From positions 5,439,573 through 5,503,572 of the forward strand of contig CP016211.1 in NCBI GenBank assembly GCA_001931535.1: a stretch of 64,000 bases of DNA, in the 5' to 3' direction. Origin of the DNA: Minicystis rosea (GTDB taxonomy: Bacteria > Myxococcota_A > Polyangia > Polyangiales > Polyangiaceae). The position numbers and the translations under genes were made by a program. The notes beneath the pieces were generated by a model. It did no database searches. It was not told where the DNA came from and saw only the letters and a program-made list of their open reading frames with translations. Positions 25,073-33,357 of the stretch are shown piece by piece (position 1 is the stretch's first letter; the number at the start of each line of letters is the position of its first letter).

Positions 25073-25852
25073 ATGATCGTTTCATGGAGACACCTCGTCG
25101 CCGTGGCCGCGCTCGCCATGACGTTCGCGGCCTGCCGCAAATCCCCGGCACCGACGCCGAGCGATGAGCCGGCAAAGCCCGCTGCGAGCGCCGGCGCCGA
25201 GCCTCTCAAGCCATCTCCAACACAGGATGCCGCGGTCGAAGGCGGCGCGGCGCCGTCGCTCGCCAAACCGTGTCCCATGCAATTGCCCGAGGGAGCGGCC
25301 GACAAAACACCGCTGCCCCTGGATGGCAAACCCGACCTGCCTGCGCTGATCCAGGCGGGAAAAGAAGGCCATCCTCGCCGGGTCCGGTTGCACTTCCATC
25401 ACCCCGCTGCGAGCAGCGTGTCCCCGGCATTCTCGGCCACCGACTACGTGGCCGACGCCGAGTCCGATCATCCCCTCTCCGGCATGGTTCAGGCCATCTT
25501 CCCCATGCCGCTGCCCGAGGCCCACCGATATCGCCGCAGCAGCGGCTATGGCTACACGGAGTACGACGTCATCGGGTACTTCAGTGGGCGCGAGATCGAC
25601 ACGTACGAATGGCACCAGCTCCAATACGGCAAGCCCGCTCCCCCGCCCAGTGACGAAGAGCGGCACCTGTGGCCCGACAAGCACCCCGAGCTCTGCGTCG
25701 AGTCCTACTGCGCCACGCCCAATCCCAACCGGCGTGCCTATGCCGCGCCGACGCCGGAAGAAGAGGCCGAGTTTCGGAAAGAGTACCAAAAGGAGCTCGA
25801 GCGCATGCGCGCCGATCACGTGCCCTTCTGCGTGAAGGGCAAAGGCCCCTGA
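25073..25852 (+). CDS. Lipoprotein of unknown function
   Basis: A 259-residue protein with signal ending FAAC (Cys21) and an Ala/Pro-rich linker to about residue 65. The mature domain has a Tyr-rich central part (HRYRRSSGYGYTEYDVIGYF) and four cysteines (CPMQ, CVESYC, CVKGKG) that could form disulfides in the periplasm. No family recognised. It starts 4 bp after the ADP-ribosylglycohydrolase gene, so they share a transcript, but the compartments differ. Confidence 0.7.
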   Translation: MIVSWRHLVAVAALAMTFAACRKSPAPTPSDEPAKPAASAGAEPLKPSPTQDAAVEGGAAPSLAKPCPMQLPEGAADKTPLPLDGKPDLPALIQAGKEGHPRRVRLHFHHPAASSVSPAFSATDYVADAESDHPLSGMVQAIFPMPLPEAHRYRRSSGYGYTEYDVIGYFSGREIDTYEWHQLQYGKPAPPPSDEERHLWPDKHPELCVESYCATPNPNRRAYAAPTPEEEAEFRKEYQKELERMRADHVPFCVKGKGP

Positions 25853-25979
25853 TTCACGAGCGGCCCGGCAGGCCCAAACATCCGATGGCGACGGGCCTCT
25901 GAGCGGGCTCTTCCGGGCGCCGCGAAAAGCGCAAGGGCCGTCAAGCGAGGCCTCCCGGCGGCTGGTAGATTGCCCGCCG

Positions 25980-26903
25980 ATGAAGCCGGAGACGCGGTCT
26001 TTCTACGAGCAATCCATGGCGCGCGCGGTGGAGCGGGTGATCGCCGATCTGGACGGCGCGCTCGATCTTCGCGCCTTGGCGCGCGGCGCCGCGCTGTCGC
26101 CGTTTCATTTCCACCGTGTGTTTCGAGGCTTGCTGGGTGAGACACCGCTCGAGCTGCATCGTCGCCTCCGCATGGAGCGCGCCGCCTTCAGCCTGCTTCA
26201 CGAAGACACGCCGATTACCAACATCGCCTTCATGGCCGGCTACGAAACCCACGAGTCGTTCACCCGCGCCTTCCGCGCGCACTACGACTGTTCCCCCTCG
26301 GAGGTGAGGCAGCGCCGGCGAACCGGCGATCTCCCCTGCGCGCGGCCGTTCTCCATCGAGCTCGCGGCCCGCTCGGGGATTCATTTTCGACCGCATCGAT
26401 CCGAAGCCCCCGTGATCCATTTCATTCGAGGAGACGAGCACATGGACGTGGACATCAAGGAGCGGCCCGAGCTGCGCGTCGCCACGACGACGCACATCGG
26501 TCCCTACCATCGCATCTCGGAGGCGTTCGCGCGCCTCGGCCAGACGCCGGGGATTCATGCCCTGTTTGCCCAAGAGCCGACCATGCTGGCCATCTATTAC
26601 GATGATCCCGAGTCGACCCCTGCCTCCGAGCTGCGCTCCGAGGCCGCGGTCGCCATCGCGGCGGACGCCAAGGTCCCCGAGACGCTGAGCGAGCGACGGA
26701 TCCCGGCGGGCCGTTATGCATGCACCACCCACGTGGGCCCGTACGATCAACTGGGCGACGTGTGGGCGCGCTTCATCGGCGAATGGCTCCCGCAGAGCGG
26801 GTATCGCATGCGCGACGAGGTGAGCTTCGAGATCTACCGCAACACGCCGGGCGAGGTGCCGAACGAACAGCTCCGCACCGAGCTCTACATCCCGCTGCAA
26901 TAG
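25980..26903 (+). CDS. AraC-family regulator with GyrI-like effector domain
   Basis: A 307-residue protein starting ATG 25980. Residues 10-110 form the double helix-turn-helix of AraC/XylS proteins (LDLRALARGAALSPFHFHRVFRGLLGE, then ITNIAFMAGYETHESFTRAFRAHYDCSPSEVRQ). Residues about 155-307 are a GyrI-like/SOUL effector-binding fold (VATTTHIGPYHRISEAF, ACTTHVGPYDQLGDVWARF, FEIYRNTPGE), as in SbmC-linked regulators such as Rob. It probably binds an amphipathic drug or metabolite and activates an efflux or detoxification gene, not visible nearby. Confidence 0.9.
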   Translation: MKPETRSFYEQSMARAVERVIADLDGALDLRALARGAALSPFHFHRVFRGLLGETPLELHRRLRMERAAFSLLHEDTPITNIAFMAGYETHESFTRAFRAHYDCSPSEVRQRRRTGDLPCARPFSIELAARSGIHFRPHRSEAPVIHFIRGDEHMDVDIKERPELRVATTTHIGPYHRISEAFARLGQTPGIHALFAQEPTMLAIYYDDPESTPASELRSEAAVAIAADAKVPETLSERRIPAGRYACTTHVGPYDQLGDVWARFIGEWLPQSGYRMRDEVSFEIYRNTPGEVPNEQLRTELYIPLQ

Positions 26904-27131
26904 AATCGAAGTCGGAAGAGGGGGATATTGGTGTCGCCCCGAGGACACCGAGGATCGATGGCCAGGCGGCAAGCCGGCAAGTCCGCACGAGCTCGCGATT
27001 GCGCCTCATGTGGCGAATCGCGACACGACACGGCACCTGGGTGTTCGTCGATCTGCGGAGGATCGGCCGCGGCACGTCTCGTGCGAGCCCGAGCGATGGT
27101 GATCGAGAGACTCCATCGCACGGAGCGAAAC

Positions 27132-27413
27132 ATGAAGACATCGACGCTGGCGCTCGGGATTTCAGGCCTCTTCCTCACCTGTCTGTGCGGCTGCCCGCCG
27201 GCCGCGCAGGCGCCGCTGGGCAAGGGCGCGCGCTCTCGCGGCGCGGATCTCGTGTCCTCCGATCCACAGCGCTCGGAGCAGGTGGAAGCCAAGGAGAGGG
27301 CCAAAGACGAGACCGACAAGGCGGAGGAGAAGAAGGAGGTCAATCCAAACCTCCCGCCTCCTCCACCGCCGCCTCCGCCCGCGCCCCAACCCCCTCCGCC
27401 GCCACCGCGGTGA
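27132..27413 (+). CDS. Proline-rich lipoprotein
   Basis: A 93-residue protein. The ATG at 27132 has GGAG 6 bp upstream. The signal ends in CLCGC (lipidation Cys near residue 19-21). The mature part is charged and helical (EQVEAKERAKDETDKAEEKKEV), then a poly-Pro tail (about 25 of the last 30 residues), which suggests a rod that spans peptidoglycan. Function unknown. Confidence 0.65.
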   Translation: MKTSTLALGISGLFLTCLCGCPPAAQAPLGKGARSRGADLVSSDPQRSEQVEAKERAKDETDKAEEKKEVNPNLPPPPPPPPPAPQPPPPPPR

Positions 27414-27506
27414 GCGCTCTGCCGATGAGGCTCACCCGATCTGCGTGACACCGTGTCTCCGCGAGAGCCTTGACCACGGCCTCGACGTCACCGTACGTCG
27501 AGCGCC

Positions 27507-27764
27507 ATGGCGTCCATCCGGCTCACGATCGAACCGACGTTCGTCGGCCCTGCCAGCGCGGGCACGGTGCGAGTCATCGAGCTCCTGCGAAGACACCTCG
27601 ACATGAGCCTCACGGAAGCGAAGCGCCATGTCGATGCTTGCGTCTTCGACGGCGCGACCGTCGAGATGGCCGCGCCGAGCTTGGAAGCGGCCGAAGCGCT
27701 CGTCGCGGCCCTGGCGGAGCTCGAGGCTCCGCCGCGGGTCGACGCGCGCGTCGTGCGTTCGTGA
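27507..27764 (+). CDS. Free-standing ribosomal bL12 C-terminal-domain-like protein
   Basis: An 85-residue protein. The pattern VRVIELLRRHLDMSLTEAKRHVD, then DGATVEMAAPSLEAAEALVAALAEL, follows the helix-turn-helix-strand order of the bL12 (L7/L12) C-terminal domain, in which LGLKEAKDLVE is the hallmark. It has no N-terminal dimerisation domain or hinge, so it is not the ribosomal protein itself. Such single domains occur in several bacteria with unknown roles. It ends 13 bp before the end of convergent coaD. Confidence 0.7.
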   Translation: MASIRLTIEPTFVGPASAGTVRVIELLRRHLDMSLTEAKRHVDACVFDGATVEMAAPSLEAAEALVAALAELEAPPRVDARVVRS

Positions 27765-27777
27765 AGACTTACAGGGC

Positions 27778-28272
27778 TTACTGCGCTTCGGTGCGGCCGA
27801 ACTTCGCGGTGAGGGCCTCGCACACCACGGGAGGCGCGTAATGGCTCACGTCGCCGCCGTGACTCGCGATCTCGCGCACCAGCGATGACGACACGAATCC
27901 ATATTTGGTCCGCGTGGGCAGGAACACGGTGTCCACGCCCGGCACCATGTCGGCATTGGCGTGCGCGATCTGGAGCTCGTACTCGAAATCGGTCACGGCC
28001 CTGAGGCCGCGCACGATGACGCGCGCGCCGATGCGCTCACAGAAATGGATGAGCAGGCCGTCGAAGGAGTCGATGCGGACATTGGGGACGTCCTTCGTCA
28101 CCTCGCGAATGAGCCCCACACGCTCCTCGAAGGAGAAGAAGGCCTTCTTCGTCGCGTGACGGCCGACGGCGACGACCACCTCGTCGAAGAGCTTGGACGA
28201 CCGCTCGACGAGATCGAGATGGCCGAGCGTGATGGGATCGAAGCTGCCCGCGTAGACCGCCAACAGACTCAT
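27778..28272 (-). CDS. coaD: Phosphopantetheine adenylyltransferase
   Basis: A 164-residue cytosolic enzyme, the usual length for CoaD. It makes dephospho-CoA from 4'-phosphopantetheine and ATP, the penultimate step of CoA synthesis. The nucleotidyltransferase motif is GSFDPITLGHLDLVE (T/HxGH), and the C-terminal PTRTKYGFVSSSLVREIASHGGDV is the second signature (ISSTxVR-type). Start ATG 28272 (MSLLAVYAGSFDP). It is the last gene of a four-gene minus-strand operon, 23 bp after the lipoprotein gene. High confidence. Confidence 0.97.
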   Translation of the reverse strand: MSLLAVYAGSFDPITLGHLDLVERSSKLFDEVVVAVGRHATKKAFFSFEERVGLIREVTKDVPNVRIDSFDGLLIHFCERIGARVIVRGLRAVTDFEYELQIAHANADMVPGVDTVFLPTRTKYGFVSSSLVREIASHGGDVSHYAPPVVCEALTAKFGRTEAQ

Positions 28273-28295
28273 CGTCGTCTCTCCTGATGAGCTCG

Positions 28296-29693
28296 CTACT
28301 TCTTCGGAGGTGCCTTGTCGCTCTTCGGCGGCGCCGGCTTGTCGCCCTTCGGCGGAGCCGCGGGCGGCGTGTCGCGCACGTCGACGGGGCCGGCGGCAGG
28401 CGGGGCGCCGGGAGCGCCGGGCGGGTTCGGATCCATCCCGAGCATGCGCAGCGCCGAGGTGCCGTCCTCGACCCAGAGGACACGGCCCGAGTCGGCGAGC
28501 GTACAGCGGAACGTGTAGAGGAAGCCCGCGCCCATGAGGCCGTCGAGATCGACGCCCATGGCGCGCTCCATGTCGGTGAGCGGCACGCCGGAGATGCCCT
28601 GCACGCGCGCCACGTCGAAGGCGCCGAGGCGCATCATCGGGATGAGGCCCTCGCGCATCTTCTGCTCGGGATCGCCGGGGATCACCTTGAGCGAGGCCGC
28701 GTCGAAGCCCGCCTTCTTCCACCCGTCGCTGTCGAGCGCGACCTGGAACGGGCGCGCGGTGTCGACCATCAACGTCTCGCGCGGGCCCTTCTCGCCGCCG
28801 ACGGCGCTGCGAATGAGGAGGCCGCCGCCGCGCGCATAGCGCAGATCGACGCGCGTGGCCGAGGGCGGCGGCGGGGCCGCGAAGTTGCGCACCACGAACT
28901 GCCGGCCGTTGAAATCGAAGGTGGCGTTGAGGTGGCGCAGCAGGTTGACGCCGAGGAGCGCCTTGATGGGCGCGCCGAGCTCCTTGGAGATGCCCGAGAG
29001 ATCCTGCGCGAGCGCGGGCACGTCGCGCACCTCGAGCTTCTCGCCGAAGCGGAGCGAGACCCAGCTCGGCTCGGGGCGCGTGGCGCTGTCGAGCACGACC
29101 TCGGCCGAGCCGGTGGCGATCATCGCCAGCGCGGCCTCGCCGTCGATCTCCACGGGCACCACGAAGAACGGGGCCACGGGGCTCACGTGCACCATCTCGA
29201 CCGCGGCCAGCATCGCGCCGCCGAGGTTGAAGGGCGTGCGCCCCTGCCCGCGGCGCGCGAGCTTGGAGGTGGACTTGGCCCACTCGTCCTTGACCTCTGG
29301 GTCGTTGAGCATCGTCTCGAGCTCGTCGGCCGCGGCGTCGAGATCGCCCTTGTACCAAAGGGCGCGGCCACGCAGGCGAGCGGCGTCCGTCGTCTTCACG
29401 CCCTTGAGGAGGCGCAGCACTTCCGCGTAGTCGAGCGCGGTGAGCGCGACCTCGGCGGCGAGCGTCTTGACCTCGGGATCCTCGGGGACGATGGCGAGCG
29501 CCTTCTGCGCGGAGTCGTGGGCCTCTTCGAAGTCGGCCTCCTTGAACTCCTTGGCGGCGCGGCGGTACCAGACCTCGGCCTTCTCGGGGCGCGAGCTCGA
29601 CGGGGAGTTGACGCCGTCGCAGCCGGCGAGCGTCGCGGTGACGAGAGTGGCGGAGAGGATCTTTGCGAAGGTTCGATGCACGTCCGGTCTCAC
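28296..29693 (-). CDS. TPR / retropepsin-like lipoprotein with altered active sites
   Basis: A 465-residue lipoprotein (signal ending LAGC, Cys25). Start GTG 29693 overlaps the exonuclease stop (GTGA). Residues about 35-130 are TPR-like helices (EVWYRRAAKEFKEADFEEAHDSAQKAL). Then come two retropepsin-like halves: PFFVVPVEIDGEAALAMIATGSAEVVLDS, where the catalytic DTG reads ATG, and GPRETLMVDTARPFQVALDS, where it reads DTA. Aspartic proteases need Asp in both copies, so activity is doubtful and a binding role is likely. A Pro/Lys-rich tail ends the protein. It lies in the coaD operon. Confidence 0.8.
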   Translation of the reverse strand: MRPDVHRTFAKILSATLVTATLAGCDGVNSPSSSRPEKAEVWYRRAAKEFKEADFEEAHDSAQKALAIVPEDPEVKTLAAEVALTALDYAEVLRLLKGVKTTDAARLRGRALWYKGDLDAAADELETMLNDPEVKDEWAKSTSKLARRGQGRTPFNLGGAMLAAVEMVHVSPVAPFFVVPVEIDGEAALAMIATGSAEVVLDSATRPEPSWVSLRFGEKLEVRDVPALAQDLSGISKELGAPIKALLGVNLLRHLNATFDFNGRQFVVRNFAAPPPPSATRVDLRYARGGGLLIRSAVGGEKGPRETLMVDTARPFQVALDSDGWKKAGFDAASLKVIPGDPEQKMREGLIPMMRLGAFDVARVQGISGVPLTDMERAMGVDLDGLMGAGFLYTFRCTLADSGRVLWVEDGTSALRMLGMDPNPPGAPGAPPAAGPVDVRDTPPAAPPKGDKPAPPKSDKAPPKK

Positions 29694-30577
29694 GTTGAGT
29701 CGTCTGAACCGCCGGGGCCTTTGCCCCGCGTTTCAGCGGGCTCGATCGCGAGGATGCGATCGGCCCGCAGCTCGCGGCGGCTGCGAGACGGGAGCAGATA
29801 GCCGAGAACCCGCGGTGGGTCGAGGTCCGTTCGCACTCCGGTGATCCGGAAAAAGAGCGCCTCCGGGGCGCGGTGGGCCGGGCGGTAACGGACCGTGACC
29901 GGCGATTCGCGATCGAGCGCCGCGAGCGCCGCAGCTACGATTTGCGGGCGCGCGTGGCGCTGCCCGACCCGAACGTGCCAGAGGTCGCGAGGCGTCGCGG
30001 GCGCGAGCACCTCGACGACGCGGCCGAAGACGACGCGCAGCGCCCCCACGTCGTCCGCGGCACGGTGGGCGCGGGCCCGCACGATCCCGAGCTGTTCGCA
30101 GAGCGCGGACAGCCGGTGGCTGGGGAAGGCGAACGCACGTCGCGAGAGCGCGAGCGTGTCGAGGAAGTGCGGAAACCGCTGCGCTCTCCCTGCGCGGGCG
30201 AGCTCGGCCTCGAGGAACGCCACGTCCCACGCCGCGGCGTGCGCCACCAAGATCCCGCCCGCGAGCACGGACTCGATGCGCGGCGCGAGCTCCGCGAACG
30301 TCGGCGCGCGCTCGACCTCGGCCGGATCGATTCCATGAATGTGCGCGTTGCCGAAGACGCCGCCTTCGGGCTTCACCAGCGACGTGATCGCGTCCTCGAC
30401 GACGCCGCCGCGGACGCGCTCCACGCAGACCTCGATGACGCGATCCTCCGCGGGGCGCAGGCCCGTCATCTCCAGATCGACGAAGCAGAGCGGCGCCTCG
30501 GCGATGGAGTCGTCCCACGGCGGGCCCGCGGGGGGATCGCCGGGCCCCGATCGGTCGCTCGTGGGACGCGCGCTCAT
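29690..30577 (-). CDS. DEDDh 3'-5' exonuclease with C-terminal WYL-like domain
   Basis: A 295-residue protein. Residues about 28-190 form a DnaQ-type exonuclease: Exo I FVDLEMTG (Asp, Glu), Exo II region VAHAAAWDVAFLEAEL, and Exo III HRAADDVGAL with the DEDDh His. It is like the epsilon proofreading subunit or RNase T rather than a full polymerase partner. The last 80 residues (SPVTVRYRPA, then RITGVRTDLDPPRVLGYLLP and ELRADRILAIEP) resemble a WYL domain, usually a ligand- or nucleic-acid-sensing module. Start ATG 30577 overlaps the SDR stop (ATGA). The catalytic part is firm; the WYL call is inference. Confidence 0.82.
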   Translation of the reverse strand: MSARPTSDRSGPGDPPAGPPWDDSIAEAPLCFVDLEMTGLRPAEDRVIEVCVERVRGGVVEDAITSLVKPEGGVFGNAHIHGIDPAEVERAPTFAELAPRIESVLAGGILVAHAAAWDVAFLEAELARAGRAQRFPHFLDTLALSRRAFAFPSHRLSALCEQLGIVRARAHRAADDVGALRVVFGRVVEVLAPATPRDLWHVRVGQRHARPQIVAAALAALDRESPVTVRYRPAHRAPEALFFRITGVRTDLDPPRVLGYLLPSRSRRELRADRILAIEPAETRGKGPGGSDDST

Positions 30578-31485
30578 TCGCTCTTCCTAGGCCCGGCATC
30601 GCCGGCCTGGGGTTTGGGGCCGCTCGCGGCCCCATCGTGACGAGGGCCGCGCATGGCGGCGATCATCGGCTTGATCGCGTCGGGCGGCATCATCGCGAAG
30701 CGGTTGAACTCGCCCGCTCCCGCGAGCCACTCGCCGCCGTCGATGGTGACCACGTCACCCGTGATGTAGCCCGAGTAATCGCTGACGAGGTAGGCCGCCA
30801 GGTTGGCGAGCTCCTCGTGCTCGCCGAAGCGCTGGAGCGGGATGCGATCCTTGCCGATGCCCTCGATCGATCCGCTCGGCACGAGCGCGGCCCACGCGCC
30901 CTCGGTGGGGAACGGCCCGGGCGCGATGCCATTGACGCGAACCTTGTACTTCGCCCACTCGACCGCGAGCGATCGCGTCATCGCCATCACGCCCGCCTTG
31001 GCCGCGGCGCTGGGCACGACGAACCCGCTGCCCGTCCACGCATACGTCGTGAGGATGCTGAGGATCGAGCCGCCGTTGCCGCTCGCGATCATGCGGCGCC
31101 CCGCGGCCAACGTCGCGTGGAACGACCCTTGGAGGACGATGCCGACCACGGCCGCGAAGCCGCCCGGCGTGAGATCCTCCGTGGGGCAGAGGAAGTTGCC
31201 GGCCGCGTTGTTGACGAGGATGTCGATGCGCCCGAGATCCTTCTCGGCCTGCTCGACCATCGCGTCGACCTCCTCGAACTTGCGCACGTCGCACTTGATC
31301 GGGAGGGCCTTCACGCCGTGCGCGCGGATCTTCTCGCAGGCGGGCTCGATGTGGTTCGGGTCGCGGCTCGTGACCACGAGGTTCGCGCCGAGCTCCGCGA
31401 ACTTGAGGGCCATCGAGAGGCCGAGGCCGGTGCCGCCGCCCGTGACGATGGCGGTGCGGCCGGAGAGGCAGCGTTCCTTGAACAT
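30574..31485 (-). CDS. Short-chain dehydrogenase/reductase (2,4-dienoyl-CoA reductase-like)
   Basis: A 303-residue cytosolic oxidoreductase, first gene of the coaD operon. Nucleotide motif TGGGTGLG, NNAAGNFLCPTEDL, and APGPFPTEGAW are typical of 2,4-dienoyl-CoA reductases and peroxisomal trans-2-enoyl-CoA reductases. The classical catalytic Tyr is replaced in this subgroup; here SAAAKAGVMAMTRSLAVEWA keeps the Lys, with Ala in place of Tyr. NADPH use is expected. It suits beta-oxidation of unsaturated acyl-CoAs. The last 25 codons overlap a REP-like palindrome (30609-30640), which extends the protein with a low-complexity tail. Confidence 0.88.
   Translation of the reverse strand: MFKERCLSGRTAIVTGGGTGLGLSMALKFAELGANLVVTSRDPNHIEPACEKIRAHGVKALPIKCDVRKFEEVDAMVEQAEKDLGRIDILVNNAAGNFLCPTEDLTPGGFAAVVGIVLQGSFHATLAAGRRMIASGNGGSILSILTTYAWTGSGFVVPSAAAKAGVMAMTRSLAVEWAKYKVRVNGIAPGPFPTEGAWAALVPSGSIEGIGKDRIPLQRFGEHEELANLAAYLVSDYSGYITGDVVTIDGGEWLAGAGEFNRFAMMPPDAIKPMIAAMRGPRHDGAASGPKPQAGDAGPRKSE
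30609..30640. repeat. REP-like GGGGCCGC/GCGGCCCC palindrome within the SDR 3' end
   Basis: GGGGTTTGGGGCCGCTCGCGGCCCCATC: the 8-bp arms at 30616-30623 and 30626-30633 are perfect. The same GGGGTTT plus palindrome, in the other orientation, is tandemly repeated at 32977-33132, and a variant is at 40641-40680. Here it lies inside the coding tail of the SDR. Confidence 0.65.
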
Positions 31486-31652
31486 GGTGCCCCCCTTAGT
31501 ACAGGTAGGGCGCCATGTCCGAGCTTGTACGCGCTGGCAAGCAGGCGAGCCCCGAGCCGTTCCCGTGGCAACTGGGCGACAGCCGAGCGGAAGGGGAGCC
31601 GCCGCGCGGGTTTACGTTCGCGGCGCGGGCCGGGGATTGCTAGACTCCAGGC

Positions 31653-32384
31653 GTGCCAAGGGGAAGAGGAGCGTCCACCACGGCCCACGCCGACGATGAC
31701 GGGGCCGTCATCGAGCAAGACCGAGCCGTCGCCGTGCCGTCGTCGCACGACGACTTGCTGGATGATGACGACATCTTCGAGATCGCGCCGCATCGCGATC
31801 GAACGCGCGGTCACGACCCGCTGGGCCTCCCGGTCCTCGTGGTCAACCGCTTCTTCCAGCCCGTCCAGATCACCAGCGCTCGCCGCGCCTTCCTGCTCTT
31901 GTACGGCGGCGCCGCGCTGGCCATCGACGAGAGCGGAGAAATGCACGATTTCCCGACGTGGCGAGAGCTGCCCGTGCGCGACCGTGATGATGGCCTGCCC
32001 ATCATCGGCGGCTCGCTGCGGGTGCCGCGCGTCTTGCACCTGCGTCGCTACGAGCGTACGCGCCGGCCGGTGATCCGGCTCTCGCGCAAGAACGTGATGC
32101 TGCGCGACGCACACCAATGCCAGTACTGTGGTCGCCGCCCGCCGGTGCGCGATCTCAACATCGATCACGTCATGCCCCGATCGCGCGGCGGCGCCGACTC
32201 GTGGGAAAATCTCGTGACCGCGTGCCGCGTGTGCAACCTTCGCAAAGGTTGGCGCACGCCGGAGGAGGCCATGATGCGCTTGATGCGCGCCCCCGGCCCG
32301 CCGCGCTGGTCGTCGACGATGCAGATCCTGATGGGCTCTCCGAGCCCGTTCGAGGAGTGGGCTCCTTTCTTGAAAGCAGGGTGA
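31653..32384 (+). CDS. HNH endonuclease family protein
   Basis: A 243-residue protein starting with GTG at 31653. The C-terminal HNH domain is complete: CQYCGRR, then DLNIDHVMPRSRGGADSWENLVTACRVCNLRKG, giving two CxxC zinc pairs, the catalytic His (DHV) and Asn (ENL). A preceding domain of about 100 residues (VLVVNRFFQPVQITSARRAF) is typical of the stand-alone HNH proteins found in many bacteria, whose role is unclear. It is followed after 3 bp by an SRPBCC protein gene. Confidence 0.88.
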   Translation: MPRGRGASTTAHADDDGAVIEQDRAVAVPSSHDDLLDDDDIFEIAPHRDRTRGHDPLGLPVLVVNRFFQPVQITSARRAFLLLYGGAALAIDESGEMHDFPTWRELPVRDRDDGLPIIGGSLRVPRVLHLRRYERTRRPVIRLSRKNVMLRDAHQCQYCGRRPPVRDLNIDHVMPRSRGGADSWENLVTACRVCNLRKGWRTPEEAMMRLMRAPGPPRWSSTMQILMGSPSPFEEWAPFLKAG

Positions 32385-32387
32385 CGG

Positions 32388-32972
32388 GTGGATTCGTCGA
32401 AGCGATGGACGCGCGGCGCAGCCGCGATTTCTCTGTTGGTGCTGGGTGTGGCCGCGCCGGGCGCGGCGTTCGGTGACGAGCCGAAGGTCGACATCAAGAC
32501 CTTCGCCGTGCCGGGCAGCGACACGCCGAAGATCGTGATGACCGCGACGCTCGACGTGCCGCCCAAGAAGGTCTGGGCGATCGTCAGCGACTGCTCCCGC
32601 TACAAGGAGCGCATGCCGCGCATCGTGGCGGCGAAGGAGCTCAAGAAAGAGGGCAACGTCCACACGTGTGAGGTGACGATCGACATGCCCTTCCCGCTCT
32701 CGAACCTCACGGCCGTGACCGAGGCCGTGCACGAAGAGAGCGACAAGGGCATGGCCCGAAGGTGGAAGCTCGTACGCGGCGACTACAAGTCCAACACCGG
32801 GAGCTGGGAGGTCAAGCCCGCCGATCCCGAGGGCAAGACGAGCTTCGTGACGTACACGGTGCACGCCGAGCCCAACACCGTGGTGCCCGCCGCCATCCGC
32901 GAGGCCGCGCAGAAGAGCGCGCTCCCCGATCTGATGAAGCGCGTGCGCAGCGAGGCCGCGAAGCTCCCTTGA
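32388..32972 (+). CDS. Exported SRPBCC/START-like protein
   Basis: A 194-residue protein starting GTG 32388, with an N-terminal signal (cleavage after GAAFG). The rest has the helix-grip fold pattern of SRPBCC proteins: KIVMTATLDVPPKKVWAIVSDCSRYKERMPRIVAAKEL and then strands WKLVRGDYKSNTGSWEV. Such proteins bind hydrophobic ligands or act as polyketide cyclase relatives. Export is uncommon, which suggests lipid binding in the periplasm. The stop is directly followed by the 54-bp repeat array, which may serve as its transcript end. Confidence 0.8.
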   Translation: MDSSKRWTRGAAAISLLVLGVAAPGAAFGDEPKVDIKTFAVPGSDTPKIVMTATLDVPPKKVWAIVSDCSRYKERMPRIVAAKELKKEGNVHTCEVTIDMPFPLSNLTAVTEAVHEESDKGMARRWKLVRGDYKSNTGSWEVKPADPEGKTSFVTYTVHAEPNTVVPAAIREAAQKSALPDLMKRVRSEAAKLP

Positions 32973-32976
32973 CGTT

Positions 32977-33132
32977 GGGGCCGCAAGCGGCCCCAAACCC
33001 CGCGCTGGACGAGCCGGCGCTGATCACGATGGGGCCGCAAGCGGCCCCAAACCCCGCGCCGGACGAGCCGGCGCTGATCACGATGGGGCCGCAAGCGGCC
33101 CCAAACCCCGCGCCGGACGAGCCGGCGCTGAT
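32977..33132. repeat. Tandem array of a 54-bp unit (about 2.9 copies) with REP-like palindromes
   Basis: Units begin at 32977, 33031 and 33085. Each has a GGGGCCGC-AA-GCGGCCCC palindrome followed by AAACCCCGCGC and GACGAGCCGGCGCTGATC. The first differs at one base. It begins 4 bp after the SRPBCC stop. Spacers are not unique, so it is not CRISPR. Confidence 0.9.
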
Positions 33133-33357
33133 CTCACGAGCACCCGAGGCGAGGGCGCGCATCACCATGCTGCCCTCGCTTCTGCTCGCAATCCTTTACA
33201 TGTGAAGGGTCGTCAGGGCGTGGCGATCAAGCCGCCGTCCTCGTCACACGAGCACGCGAGGCGAGCGCGCATCATGGCGCTGCCCTCGCTTCTGCTCACG
33301 ATCCGTCACATGTGAAGGGTCGTCAGGGCGTGACGATCAGGCCGCCGTCTTCGTCGC
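33132..33357. repeat. 110-bp tandem duplication covering the 3' end of the Cys-rich lipoprotein gene
   Basis: Sequence from about 33135 repeats 110 bp later with some 85-90% identity; both copies share TGTGAAGGGTCGTCAGGGCG. The right copy contains the end of the lipoprotein gene at 33323; the left copy is a decayed duplicate of that end plus flank. Confidence 0.8.

Noticed and set aside
32977..33132. CRISPR array
   Set aside because: The 54-bp units are almost identical throughout, with no unique spacers, and no cas gene is present.
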